A stretch of DNA of 64,000 bases. Source: Poriferisocius sp965200775. Its GTDB lineage: Bacteria; Actinomycetota; Acidimicrobiia; Acidimicrobiales; Bin134. Positions 43,049 through 52,456 of this stretch are shown here, piece after piece (the first letter of the stretch is position 1; every line of letters starts with the position of its first letter). The stretch lies in NCBI GenBank assembly GCA_965200775.1, contig OZ241383.1:930001-994000 (forward strand), in the 5' to 3' direction. The notes beneath the pieces are model-generated. The model searched no databases. It was not told the origin of the DNA and saw only the letters and a program-made list of their open reading frames with translations. The translations under genes were made by a program, and so were the position numbers.

Positions 43049-44155
43049 ATGGATTTCGCCCTTAGTCCCGATCTGCTGGCCCTGCGCGACCGGGCTCGGT
43101 CGGTGGCCGCCGATGGGGTGGCACGGTTCGGGCGGCACAACGACTCGTGGATCAATGGCTACTCCCGTGAGTTCGCCCGGATCATGTCCGCCGAGGGTTG
43201 GATCGGTATGGGATGGCCTACCGAGTACGGCGGACAGGGCCGCCCGTCCATCGAGCGGCTGATCGTGGCCGAGGAGATGATCGGTGCCGGAGCCCCGGTG
43301 GCGGCAATGTGGTTTGCCGACCGCCAGATGGGACCAACGCTGATCGCCTACGGCACCGAACAGCAGAAGGTCACGTTCCTGCCCCGGATGCTCTCGGGGG
43401 AAACCACGTGGTGCATCGGGATGAGCGAACCCGACGCCGGGTCCGACCTGGCCTCCATCTCCACCCGGGCGGTACGCGACGGCTCCGACTTCGTGATAGA
43501 CGGCCAGAAGATCTGGACCAGCTTCGGCCATCTCGCCGACTACTGCTACCTGATCTGCCGCACCAGCGCCGACGGCCCGCCCCATCGGGGGATCAGCGAG
43601 ATCATCGTGGCGATGGACTCTCCCGGCATCGAGGTGCGCCCGATCACCGACATGATCGACAACCGCCACTTCTGCGAGATTCACTTCGACGGGGTGCGGG
43701 TGCCGGCCGAGAACCTGGTGGGCACCGAAGGGGACGCGTTCAAGCAGACCATGGCCCAGCTCGCCCACGAACGGGGCGGCATCGACCGGCTGGTGTCCAA
43801 CCGGGCTCTGTTTCATCATGCCGTTTCGGTGGCCGACCGGTCCGACCCCCGGGTGCGCCAGGAGATAGCCCGGTTGGAGAGCGAGTTCCGGGTGGGCCGT
43901 CTCCTGGTGTACCGGGAAGCGCTGGGCCAGGCCCCGGCTGGGTTCAGCGCCGCCACCAAGGCTTTCTGCACCGAGCACGAACAGCAGGTGGCCCAGTTCG
44001 CCGCCGCCCAGCTCGGCCCCGCCGCTCTGCTCGACAGCCCATGGACCCGGGGCATCTGCTACGCCCCCGGCTACACAATCATGGGCGGCACGTCCAACGT
44101 CATGCGCGACATCCTTGGCGAGCGGGTGCTCGGGCTGCCCCGCGAACCCCGCTAA
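43049..44155 (+). CDS. Acyl-CoA dehydrogenase family protein
   Basis: A 368-residue FAD enzyme that inserts an alpha,beta double bond in an acyl-CoA. Segments typical of the family are GWPTEYGGQGRPSIE, the FAD-binding MSEPDAGSDLASISTRA, KIWTSFGHLADYCYLICRT and the C-terminal GYTIMGGTSNVMRDILGERV. The usual catalytic glutamate cannot be placed with certainty by eye. It begins 29 nt after secG and may share its transcript. The surrounding P450, SnoaL-like and esterase genes suggest breakdown of a lipophilic compound such as a steroid, terpenoid or branched acyl chain. Confidence 0.9.
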   Translation: MDFALSPDLLALRDRARSVAADGVARFGRHNDSWINGYSREFARIMSAEGWIGMGWPTEYGGQGRPSIERLIVAEEMIGAGAPVAAMWFADRQMGPTLIAYGTEQQKVTFLPRMLSGETTWCIGMSEPDAGSDLASISTRAVRDGSDFVIDGQKIWTSFGHLADYCYLICRTSADGPPHRGISEIIVAMDSPGIEVRPITDMIDNRHFCEIHFDGVRVPAENLVGTEGDAFKQTMAQLAHERGGIDRLVSNRALFHHAVSVADRSDPRVRQEIARLESEFRVGRLLVYREALGQAPAGFSAATKAFCTEHEQQVAQFAAAQLGPAALLDSPWTRGICYAPGYTIMGGTSNVMRDILGERVLGLPREPR

Positions 44156-44215
44156 CTGGTCGCCGTCCCACCGGCTACGCCAGCACCGCTGGATAGTGAC
44201 TGCCAGTGATAGCGA

Positions 44216-44256
44216 CTGCCAGGCAGATTGTGACAGGCAACGCCAGTAACTACCCT
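44216..44256 (+). promoter_or_regulatory. Promoter with adjoining palindrome upstream of the second P450
   Basis: TTGTGA (44228-44233) and TACCCT (44251-44256) are 17 nt apart, a good sigma-70-type pair. The 11-bp perfect palindrome CTGCCAGGCAG (44216-44226) ends one base before the -35 and could bind a regulator. GACTGCCAG also occurs just upstream. Confidence 0.45.
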
Positions 44257-44298
44257 GCATGAACACCCATCGTGGTGGAGCTTTCAAGGGGGAACCAA

Positions 44299-45510
44299 GT
44301 GGCCGCTTTAGAACCCGACATCTTGTCGGCAGCCTTTGCCGACGACCCGAACGCGGTGCTCGCCGTGATGCGCGAGGAGCATCCGGTTGTGTACCACGAG
44401 GCCACCGAGGCGTGGCTCATCTCCCGCTACGACGACGTCGAGCGGGCCTTCAAGGACAAGGTGTTCACGTCGAAGAACTACGAATGGCAGCTCGAACCCG
44501 TCCACGGTCGGACCATCCTCCAGATGGAGGGCCGCGACCACGCCGCTCACCGTAACCTGATCGCCCCGGCTTTCAGGGGCAGCGAGCTCACCGCCAAGTT
44601 CGTCCCGGTTATCGAGGCCAACGCTCGCGAGCTAATCGACGGCTTCCGCCACGATGGCAAGGTCGATCTTGTCGATCAGTTCAGCATCCGCTTCCCGATC
44701 AACGTGATCGTGGACATGCTGGGGCTCGACAAGTCGGATCACGCCCGATTCCAGAAGTGGTACCACTCGATCATGGCGTTCCTCAGCAACCTGGTGGGCG
44801 ACGAGGAGGTCATGGCTGATGGCCTCAAGACCAAGGACGAGCTCGAGACCTACATGATGCCGATCATTGCCCAGCGGCGGGCCGACCCCGGCGACGACCT
44901 GCTCAGCACCCTGTGTACCGCGGTGATCGACGGCGAGCAGATGACCGATCTCGAGATCAAGGCGTTCGTTTCCCTGTTGCTGGTGGCCGGCGGGGAGACC
45001 ACCGACAAGGCCATGGCCAACATGATGATGAACCTGATCGCAAACCCCGGCCAGCTTCAGGCGGTGCGCGACGACCGCAGTCTCATCGACAACGCTTTTG
45101 CCGAGACGCTCCGGCATTCACCTCCGGTGCAGATGATTATGCGTCAGCCCGAGGCCGACGTGGAGATGCACGGGGTTACCATCCCGGCCGGTTCCACGGT
45201 GACCTGTCTCATCGCCGGGGCCAACCGTGATCCCCGCCACTACGACGACCCCGACCGGTTCGACATCTTCCGCGACGACCTTGACGTTTCCAAGGCATTC
45301 TCGGGAGCGGCCAACCACACCGGCTTCTGTTTGGGTCGGCACTTCTGCATCGGGGCCATGTTGGCCAAGACCGAGGTGGAGATCGCCACCAACCAATTGT
45401 TGGACGCCATGGACGACGTCGAGTTCGACGGTTTCGCCCCCAAGCCGGTGGGAGTGTTCACCCGGGCCCCGAAGACCATGCCGCTCACCTTCACCCCCAG
45501 TGGCCGCTGA
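44299..45510 (+). CDS. Cytochrome P450 (second of two)
   Basis: A 403-residue P450 with the I-helix motif LLLVAGGETTDKAMANMM, the K-helix ExxR in FAETLRHSPPVQMIMRQ and the heme loop GFCLGRHFCIGAMLAKTE. The GTG at 44299 is chosen because AAGGGGG lies about 7 nt upstream; an in-frame GTG at 44272 is possible. The nearest relatives by pattern are actinobacterial CYPs acting on steroids or terpenes, but the substrate cannot be read from the sequence. The SnoaL-like gene follows 19 nt after its stop. Confidence 0.92.
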   Translation: MAALEPDILSAAFADDPNAVLAVMREEHPVVYHEATEAWLISRYDDVERAFKDKVFTSKNYEWQLEPVHGRTILQMEGRDHAAHRNLIAPAFRGSELTAKFVPVIEANARELIDGFRHDGKVDLVDQFSIRFPINVIVDMLGLDKSDHARFQKWYHSIMAFLSNLVGDEEVMADGLKTKDELETYMMPIIAQRRADPGDDLLSTLCTAVIDGEQMTDLEIKAFVSLLLVAGGETTDKAMANMMMNLIANPGQLQAVRDDRSLIDNAFAETLRHSPPVQMIMRQPEADVEMHGVTIPAGSTVTCLIAGANRDPRHYDDPDRFDIFRDDLDVSKAFSGAANHTGFCLGRHFCIGAMLAKTEVEIATNQLLDAMDDVEFDGFAPKPVGVFTRAPKTMPLTFTPSGR

Positions 45511-45529
45511 ACCTAACGGCCCTTCTACC

Positions 45530-45985
45530 ATGGATCAGGCGCTGCGGGAGCTGGCCGACGAGCAAGCGATAATCAACCTGGCGGCCCGCTATTGCTGGGC
45601 GCTGGACAGCGGGGACTTCGACGACCTGCGTAACGTCTTCACCCCGGACGCAACTGCGTTTCTGGGCGGGGCGGAGTACGACGGGATCGAGGCCATCATC
45701 GAACGGGTGTCGACAGCGTTGACCCGTCTCGACGCCAGCCAGCATCTGGTGGGGAGCCATCTGGTTTCCGTCAACGGCGATCAGGCCACCCACCGGTGCT
45801 ATGTCCACGCCCAGCACGTGCTGAGCGGCACCGAGGGTGGCGATCTGTGGATGGTGGCCGGCATCTACGACGACCAGGCCGTGCGCACCCCCGACGGCTG
45901 GCGCATCAAGCGTCGGGTGCTCAGCCGAGTCTGGACCGACGGCAACCCCGGTGTCACCCTCCCCGAACTCCGCACCACCCCGTAG
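45530..45985 (+). CDS. SnoaL-like (NTF2-fold) protein
   Basis: A 151-residue alpha+beta cone protein. The opening ELADEQAIINLAARYCWALD, followed by DFDDLRNVFTPDATAFLGG, and the C-terminal GWRIKRRVLSRVWTDG match small SnoaL-type proteins, many of which are isomerases, dehydratases or hydrolases of polycyclic or terpenoid compounds. The aspartate in the first helix-loop (ALDSGDFDDL) is typical of the active members. The ATG at 45530 is 19 nt after the P450, so the two are probably co-transcribed. The reaction is unknown. Confidence 0.85.
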   Translation: MDQALRELADEQAIINLAARYCWALDSGDFDDLRNVFTPDATAFLGGAEYDGIEAIIERVSTALTRLDASQHLVGSHLVSVNGDQATHRCYVHAQHVLSGTEGGDLWMVAGIYDDQAVRTPDGWRIKRRVLSRVWTDGNPGVTLPELRTTP

Positions 45986-46075
45986 CAGCGGCCCATGGTT
46001 TCTCGGAGTGGGTCGGTGTCGGCAGACCAGGCCGGCAGCCGGATCAGGTTGAGACGATAGGGACCATCCGGCAAA

Positions 46076-47026
46076 ATGCCTGCCGTGAGCGACCACTTTG
46101 TCCGTGCTGATGTGCGCGCTTTTCTTGACGAGCTGGCCAAGAGTCCACGTCCGGAGTTCACCAACGACAACATCGCCGAGCTTCGTGAGTTGGTGCCTGT
46201 GGGGATGGCAATGCTGGACAAGCCGGTCGGGGAGCTGGCCGAGACCCGTGACGTGGTTGCCGCAGAGTCGCTTCCGACACGGCTGTTCGATCCCCGCAGC
46301 GAGCGTGGACCGGGTCCGGTGGTGATTTTCTTTCACGGGGGCGGGTTCGTTGTCGGCAGCGTCGATTCCCATGCCGCGCTGGCGGCCGAGGTGGCTCGCT
46401 CCCTCGATTTGCCGGTGGTTTCGGTGGATTACTGGCTGGCCTCCGAAAATGTATGGCCTGCAGCGCCTGACGACGCCGAAGCCGCGATCCGGTGGATAGC
46501 AGAGAACGATGATGCCTACGGTCGGTCGTTCGATTCGATCGTGTTGTGCGGTGACAGTGCCGGTGCCACGCTCTCCTTGGTGTCGGCCATGGCCCTACGA
46601 GACCGGCCTGCCGCCCTACCGGTGGTCCTTCAGATCCCGATATACCCCGCTGCCGACCCCCTTGGCCATCACCTCTCGAACTATCTGTTCGCCGAAGGGT
46701 TCGGTCTCGACCGCCGTGACACCAACTGGTTCCGCCGGTCCTATCGCCCTGCTCGCTTGCACTGGCGGGCCGCCCCGCTCAACGGCAATGTGGTCGGGCT
46801 AGCTCCCACCGTGCTGGCCACGGCGTCATGCGATCCCTTGCGCGACTCCGGGAGGGCGTTCGCCACCAAGCTGGTGGAGGCCGGCGTCCCGACGGCGTTC
46901 TCGTTCTACGAGGCCTCCGGCATGATCCACGGCTTCGCCACATACCGCAAGGCCATCCCCTCGGCCGACGACGACGTGGCCACCATCCTCAACCTGGCCA
47001 AAACCATACTGACCCAAACCCGCTGA
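46076..47026 (+). CDS. Alpha/beta hydrolase, HSL-type esterase
   Basis: A 316-residue esterase of the hormone-sensitive-lipase family. The oxyanion hole is IFFHGGGFVVGS, the nucleophile elbow is LCGDSAGATLSL, and the C-terminal ATASCDPLRDSGRAFA plus SGMIHGFATY supply the aspartate and histidine. It has no signal peptide and should be cytoplasmic. Its ATG at 46076 is behind a weak TAGGGA hexamer (46058-46063). The VOC gene follows 21 nt downstream. A second HSL-type esterase is at 55259-56215. Confidence 0.9.
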   Translation: MPAVSDHFVRADVRAFLDELAKSPRPEFTNDNIAELRELVPVGMAMLDKPVGELAETRDVVAAESLPTRLFDPRSERGPGPVVIFFHGGGFVVGSVDSHAALAAEVARSLDLPVVSVDYWLASENVWPAAPDDAEAAIRWIAENDDAYGRSFDSIVLCGDSAGATLSLVSAMALRDRPAALPVVLQIPIYPAADPLGHHLSNYLFAEGFGLDRRDTNWFRRSYRPARLHWRAAPLNGNVVGLAPTVLATASCDPLRDSGRAFATKLVEAGVPTAFSFYEASGMIHGFATYRKAIPSADDDVATILNLAKTILTQTR

Positions 47027-47047
47027 GGCCCCTACCGGTTGCCGAAC

Positions 47048-47551
47048 ATGTCGCCAAGCGGATTCATATCGGAGGTTGTCCAGGTTGCGCTGGTGGTCCA
47101 CGACCTCGAAGCAACCATGGAGGAGTACACCAAACGACTCGACATGGGGCCTTGGCGGGTGATTCTCGCTGAGCCTCCGCGGCTCACCGAGATGCGTATC
47201 CGGGGTGAACCCGCTGAATACAGCATGAAGATCGCCGTAACGTGGACGGGCACCACCATGTGGGAACTGATTGAGCCGATGGACGGCCCATCCATCTACA
47301 AGGAGTTCCTCGATGAGCACGGCGAGGGCCTTCACCACGTGCTCACCCTGCATGAAGGACTCGACTTCGATGCCGCACTGGCCCGCTTCACCGAACGGGG
47401 ATGCCCTCCGCTCATGGAGGGGCGCCTGGATGCGATCCGATTCGCCTACGTCGAAACAGATGGCCCCCTGAAGACGACCATCGAACTCATGGACCGCCCA
47501 GCAGGAGTCCCACCAGTCGCCCCCGACTACTGGTACCCAGCTGCACCCTAA
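47048..47551 (+). CDS. VOC-superfamily (glyoxalase/epimerase-like) protein
   Basis: A 167-residue protein of the vicinal-oxygen-chelate fold: VVQVALVVHDLEATMEEYTK at the N terminus, then GEGLHHVLTLHEGLDFD and FAYVETDGPLKTTIELMD. The histidine in VVHDLE, the histidine pair in GLHH and the glutamate near the end (TTIELMD) are in the places of metal ligands, as in methylmalonyl-CoA epimerase and relatives. The ATG at 47048 is preferred to the TTG at 47039. The 200 nt that follow before imuB contain nothing recognisable. Confidence 0.82.
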   Translation: MSPSGFISEVVQVALVVHDLEATMEEYTKRLDMGPWRVILAEPPRLTEMRIRGEPAEYSMKIAVTWTGTTMWELIEPMDGPSIYKEFLDEHGEGLHHVLTLHEGLDFDAALARFTERGCPPLMEGRLDAIRFAYVETDGPLKTTIELMDRPAGVPPVAPDYWYPAAP

Positions 47552-47752
47552 ACCGGTTCTTCGTAACGGCCGGCAGCTGACCTAGGCGAGGCCCTGAAGG
47601 CATTACGGGGTGCCCAAAGGAGAACTACTAGCTTCGGCAAGCCGCGCGAAATCCGCAGGTCAGCGTGAGCTTCAGGGGTGCTGGGGTGAATGTGTCACAG
47701 GTGTCAATAGGGTGGTCCTGTGTAGTTGTTTTGTGTTTTGCGTGGGGGCCAG

Positions 47753-49256
47753 GTGAGGGTGGCCTGCGTGTTGGTGACTCATTTTCGGGCGAGGGTGGAG
47801 ATGGGTCGGCGTGGCGAGTTGAGGGATCGCCCGGCGGTGGTTGTGGAGGGGATCCGGTGTCGGGAAGGGTTGTGGTTGTTGATCGGTTTCCTGCGGCTTG
47901 TGGGGTGAGGGTGGGGATGGGGTTGGAGGAGGCGTTGGCGCGTTGTGCGGGTTTGGTGGTGGTTGATGCTGATGAGCCGTGTTATCGGCGGGTGTTTGGT
48001 GAAGTGGTGGCCGGGTTGGGGCGGGTGAGTGGGCTGGTGGAGGAGGCCGGTTTGGGTGTGGCGTATGTGGGGTTGGATGGGCTTGAGGGGTTGTACGGGG
48101 GCGAGGAGGGCGTGGTTTCGGCGTTGTCGGGCGCGATTCCTGCTGGACTGGGTGCTCGGGTGGGGGTGGCGGATGCGAAGTTCCCGGCTTATGTGGCGGC
48201 TCGGGTTTGTGGGAGTTCGGGGGTGGGCCGGGTTGGGGACGATGTGGCCGGGTTTCTTGCTTCGCACAGTGTGGATTTGCTTCCGGTGTCAGCTGGTTTG
48301 AGGGGGGAGTTGCGTCGGTTCGGTTTGCACACGATGGGTGCGGTGGCCTCGTTGAATGGCCATCAGCTTTCCGATCAGTTCGGTGTTGAGGGCTTGCGGA
48401 CGTGGTCGCTGTGCAACGGGGTTGACGATTCTTGTGTGGTGCCCGGGGCGGTTGAGGAGCCGGTGGTGGAGCATTTGGGGTTGCCGTTTCAGGCTGGGTT
48501 GGTGGAGACGTTGGTGGCGGCGGTGGGGGTGGTGTCGCGAAGGGCGTTCGCTAGGGGTGAAGTGGGGGGTCGGCGTGTGGGGGTGGTGTCGCGAAGGGCG
48601 TTCGCTAGGGTGAGGTGAGGGGTCGGCGTGTGGGGGTGGTGGATTTGTCGTGCGGGGCGGCGGGGTGGCCGGTTTGGGAGCGCAGTGTCGGGTTCAAGCA
48701 GCCGGTGAGTGGGTGGGAGGAAGCCTTCGAGGCGTTGCGCTACCGGGTGGAGGCTGATCCGCCGCGTTTTCCTGTTGAGGAGGTGAGGTTGGTGTTGTCG
48801 GGTTTCACCGGAGGGTCGGCCACCCAGTTGGCCTTGTTGGGTGACGCGCGGGGTGACCGGTTGGGGCGGGTGGTGGAGGCGGATCGACGGCTTCGGTCGG
48901 TGAGGAAAGGCGGTGTTGGTTTGTATCGCATCGCGGGGGTGGCGCCGTGGCATCCGGTGCCGGAGATGCGGTATTTCCAAACCCCGGTTGACCCGTCGGC
49001 AGCCGACGCGGTAAGGCCCTTGCTGGTTCCCGAGCCGGTGGATGTGCGCGAGAGCTCGAAAGGTGAGCCACAAGCGTTGCGAGCGGGCAGATGATGGGTG
49101 GACGTGGCGCGGGTCGACGATCGGTGGGTGTTCGATCTGTGGTGGTTGCCCGACCCGGTGGCCCGTTCCTATTTCCGGGTCGGTCTTGGTGACGGCAGGC
49201 TGACCACCTTGTTCCGGGACGGCGCCGATGACCGCTGGTACCGCCAAAGCGCCTGA
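47753..49256 (+). pseudogene. imuB: ImuB-like Y-family polymerase relic
   Basis: This is an inactive-polymerase-like partner of DnaE2 in mutagenic repair. It starts MRVACVLVTHFRARVEMGRR (GTG 47753), shifts frame at a G-run near 47850, and continues as SGRVVVVDRFPAACGVRVG, GLGVAYVGLDGLEGLYGG, FAVLRRFG-like GELRRFGLHTMGAVA. A 54-bp tandem duplication (48525-48631) with a one-base loss in the second copy then breaks the frame again at 48618. The C-terminal part (SGWEEAFEALRYRVEADPP, GVGLYRIAGVAPWHP) runs to an in-frame TGA at 49092, after which the same frame goes on with VARVDDRWVFDLWWLPDPV to 49256. No imuA is upstream. With three kinds of lesion this is a pseudogene rather than a single sequencing slip. 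Confidence 0.8.
48525..48636. repeat. 54-bp tandem duplication inside imuB
   Basis: Two copies of about 54 and 53 bp (starting 48525 and 48579) plus the first bases of a third (48632) repeat the segment GGGGGTGGTGTCGCGAAGGG onwards. Each copy holds the small palindrome GCGAA-GGGCG-TTCGC. The second copy has lost one G, which ends the reading frame at 48618. Confidence 0.9.
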
Positions 49257-49270
49257 GGGCGGGGTTGTTG

Positions 49271-52200
49271 ATGGGTTGGGTGGAGCTTCGGGTGAAGAGT
49301 TTTTACTCGTTCGGGGAGGGGGCTTCTCATGTTCACGAGTTGGTGACTCGGGCCACCGAGCTGGGTTACGGGGCTTTGGCCTTGACCGACACCAATCTGT
49401 GCGGGGCGTTGGAGTTCGCCCGGTTGGCCAAGAGTTTGGGGGTGCGCCCGGTGACGGGCGGGGAGTTGAGGTTGGCCGATGGTTCGAGGGTGGGCCTGTT
49501 GGCCCGGACCAGGGAGGGGTATTCCAACCTTTCGCGCCTGTTCACTCTGGCCAACGCGGTGGATCGCCGGAATCCGAGGCTGGATTCCTGTGTTGTTGGC
49601 CGACCACAGCGAGGGGCTGGTGTTGTTGACCGGCGGCGCGACGGGGCGTTGTCCCGGCTGGTGGAGGACGACCGGTTCGGTGAGGCTCGGAACCTGTTGA
49701 GGGGGTATGCGGATTGGTTTGGGTCGGGGTCGGTGTTCGTCGAGTTGCAGCAGAACTTCTTGGCGGGGGACACCGACCGCAACCGCAGGCTGATAGGGGT
49801 TGCTACTGAGGTTGGGGTGGAGGTGGTGGCCACCAACGATGTTTGCTACCACACGCCGGGTCGGGCTCGTTTGCAGCACGCTTTGGTGGCCGCCCGGTTG
49901 AACACGACCATCGACCGGGCGCTGCCCCGTTTGCGTCCCAACCATCATTTGCACCTCAAGTCGCAAGCCGAGATGGAACGGCTGTTTGACGGGTGTCCTG
50001 AGGCGGTGGCCAACACCGGGCGGGTGGCCGAGTTGTGCGGTTTCGACCTCAGCACCGATTTGGGATACGAGCTGCCCGACGCCGCGGTGCCCGCCGGTTT
50101 CACCCCGCTGGGCTATTTGGAACAGCTCTGCCGCCAAGCAGCGGTGCGACGCTACGGGAGCGTCACCGAACGGGTTCAGGACCGATTGGCCGAGGAGTTC
50201 TGTTTGATCGACAGGCTGGGTTTGGCCGGGTTTTTGCTGTTGTACCGGCAGGTCGCCGTTTTGGCCCGGCAGATCCTGGTGGAGCGGGGTGAGGTCGACG
50301 CCAACACGCCGATAGAGCAAAGACCGCCGGGGCGGGGGCGGGGCTCATCGGTGGCGCTGCTCGTCGGCTACCTCATCGGCATCAGCCATGTGGACCCGCT
50401 GAAGTGGGACCTCACCTTGGAGCGGTTCATCTCCGAGGACATGACCACGCTGCCCGACATTGACCTCGATTTCCCCCGTGGGTTGCGCGACGAGCTGATC
50501 GAGGGGTCCACGCCCACTTCGGTGCTGAGCACGCTGTTTTGGCCGGGGCGGTTACCACCTACAAGGCCAAGGGCATCATCCAGGACTTGGGCAAGGCCCT
50601 GGGGATGCCGGCAGACCGGTTGTCGTTGCTGTCGAAGCGGCTGCACTCCAACCACGCCGGCGACCTGGCCGCCGAGATGGCCGAGTTCTGCGACAAAACC
50701 GACGCTCACGGGTGGCGGGACCTTGTTGGTTTGGCTCCCGAGCTGATGGGCGCCCCCCGAGGGTTGAGCCAGCACACCGGCGGCATGGTGCTGAGCAGCA
50801 CCCCGATCCCCGACATGGTCCCCACCAGAGCCGGGGTCACAGCGGGGCGTCACATCATGGATTGGGACAAGCACAGCGTCGCCGACGCCGGGTTCGCCAA
50901 GATCGACATCTTGTCGTTGCCGGTGCTGAACCAGATCGACGAAGCCCTCGACCTGATAGCCGACCGGGACGGCACCCGGCCCGACCTGAGCCGAATCAAC
51001 CCGGAAGACCCCCGGGTTTACGACATGATCAACGCCGGTTTGTGCAAGGGGGTTTTCCTTTTGCAATCACCCGCGCAACTCAAAATGGCTCAGCGGCTGA
51101 AGTCACGAAACCTCCTCGACCTCGCTTATCAGGTGGCCCTCATCCGCCCCGGTGTGGGCGTACAGGAAAGTGCCGTTTCCCAGTTCGTGGACCGCTACCG
51201 CCACGGAGCCGAATGGGACTACGACCACCCGCTGGAGAAAAGAGCCCTGGAGCGGGGTTGCGGCGTGATCGTGTGGCAGGAACAGGTCATACAGCTAATC
51301 GAGGACGTTGCCGGGATGACCGCAGCCGAAGCCGACGAGGTACGCCGAGCTTTCACCCGGCCCAACAACGAGCACCTCATCGCCGCATGCTGGGAACGCT
51401 TCGCCCGCGGCGCTCGCATCAACGACATCCCCGAACAAACCGCACGAAAGATCTTCGCCAAGATCAACGGCCACTACATGTTCCCCGAGTCCCGCTCGCA
51501 CGCCTTCGCGGTGACCGCCTAACCAGGCCGCGTGGCTCAAGTGCTACCACCCGGTCGAGTTCTTCGTGGCGCTTATGAACAACCAGCCAATGGGCTTCTA
51601 CCCACTGGAAACCCTCAAACAAGACGCCCGACGGTTCGACGTGGCGTTTTTGAACCCGTGCATCAACCACAGCCAACCCCAATGCACCCCAGAAGGCGAC
51701 TCGGTGCGGCTCGGCCTCGGGCTCGTCAAGGACGTGGGAACAAAAACGGCCCGCCTCGTTGCCGCCGAACGACAACGCCAAGGCCCCTACACCAGCGCCG
51801 GCGACCTCGTGCGCCGCACCGGGCTGAAACCCGAAGCCATACTGTCGCTCACCCAAGCCGGAGCGTTCGACACCATCAACCCCAACCGGAGAGAGGTGCT
51901 GTGGGAGTCGGGACTACAGAACCGGCCCACCAGCAACGGCCAAACCGCCCTGTCGCTGCCCACCGACAACCGCGTCCCCCAACTCCGTGACTTCACCGAA
52001 AAAGAAAAAATGATGGGCGAGTACCAGGCCATGGGCATCTACCCCAAAGGCCACATCATGGAGTTCATCAGACCAACCCTCAATCCCAAAGTCCTCACCA
52101 CCGCCGACGCCGAAACCCGCCCCCACGGCCAACAGATCACCGTCGCCGGCTGGCCCGTAGTCCGACAACACCCCCGAGGCACACACGGCACAGTGTTCGT

Positions 52201-52402
52201 CACCATCGAAGACGAAACCGGTGATACCCAAGCAATCATCAACCCCGACCTGGTCACCCGGCGCCGCCAACAACTCAGCAGCCAAATCATCATCATCACC
52301 GGACGCATCACCCGAACCGACACCACCACCAACCTCATCGCCACCAATCTCCACAACATCAACCCCGGCATAACCATGCCCCCCACCCACGACTGGCACT
52401 AA
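49271..52402 (+). pseudogene. dnaE2: DnaE2-type error-prone DNA polymerase III alpha, frame disrupted in four places
   Basis: When joined it is a protein of about 1,040 residues close to full-length DnaE2. The PHP domain is at the start (WVELRVKSFYSFGEGASHVH), with active-site regions PPGRGRGSSVALLVGYLIG and LPDIDLDFPRGLRDELIE, then TTYKAKGIIQDLGKALG, IDILSLPVLNQIDEALD and a C-terminal OB domain (ITVAGWPVVRQHPRGTHG). Disruptions: a +1 near 49590 undone by a -1 near 49645, a -1 in a G-run at about 50503, and a +1 at about 51522 that makes a TAA. Otherwise conservation is high, so decay is recent or these are sequence errors. It lies 14 nt after imuB, the usual mutasome arrangement. Confidence 0.82.
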
Positions 52403-52456
52403 GAAGGGAACCTCAGGTAAAGCTCCGGCGCTTCTTGCAGGCTCGCGAGCGCGATC

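Noticed and set aside
49092..49094. In-frame TGA in the imuB relic as a second selenocysteine codon
   Set aside because: The position is a linker with no redox cysteine in the family, and the gene has two other disruptions. A simple nonsense or insertion is more likely.
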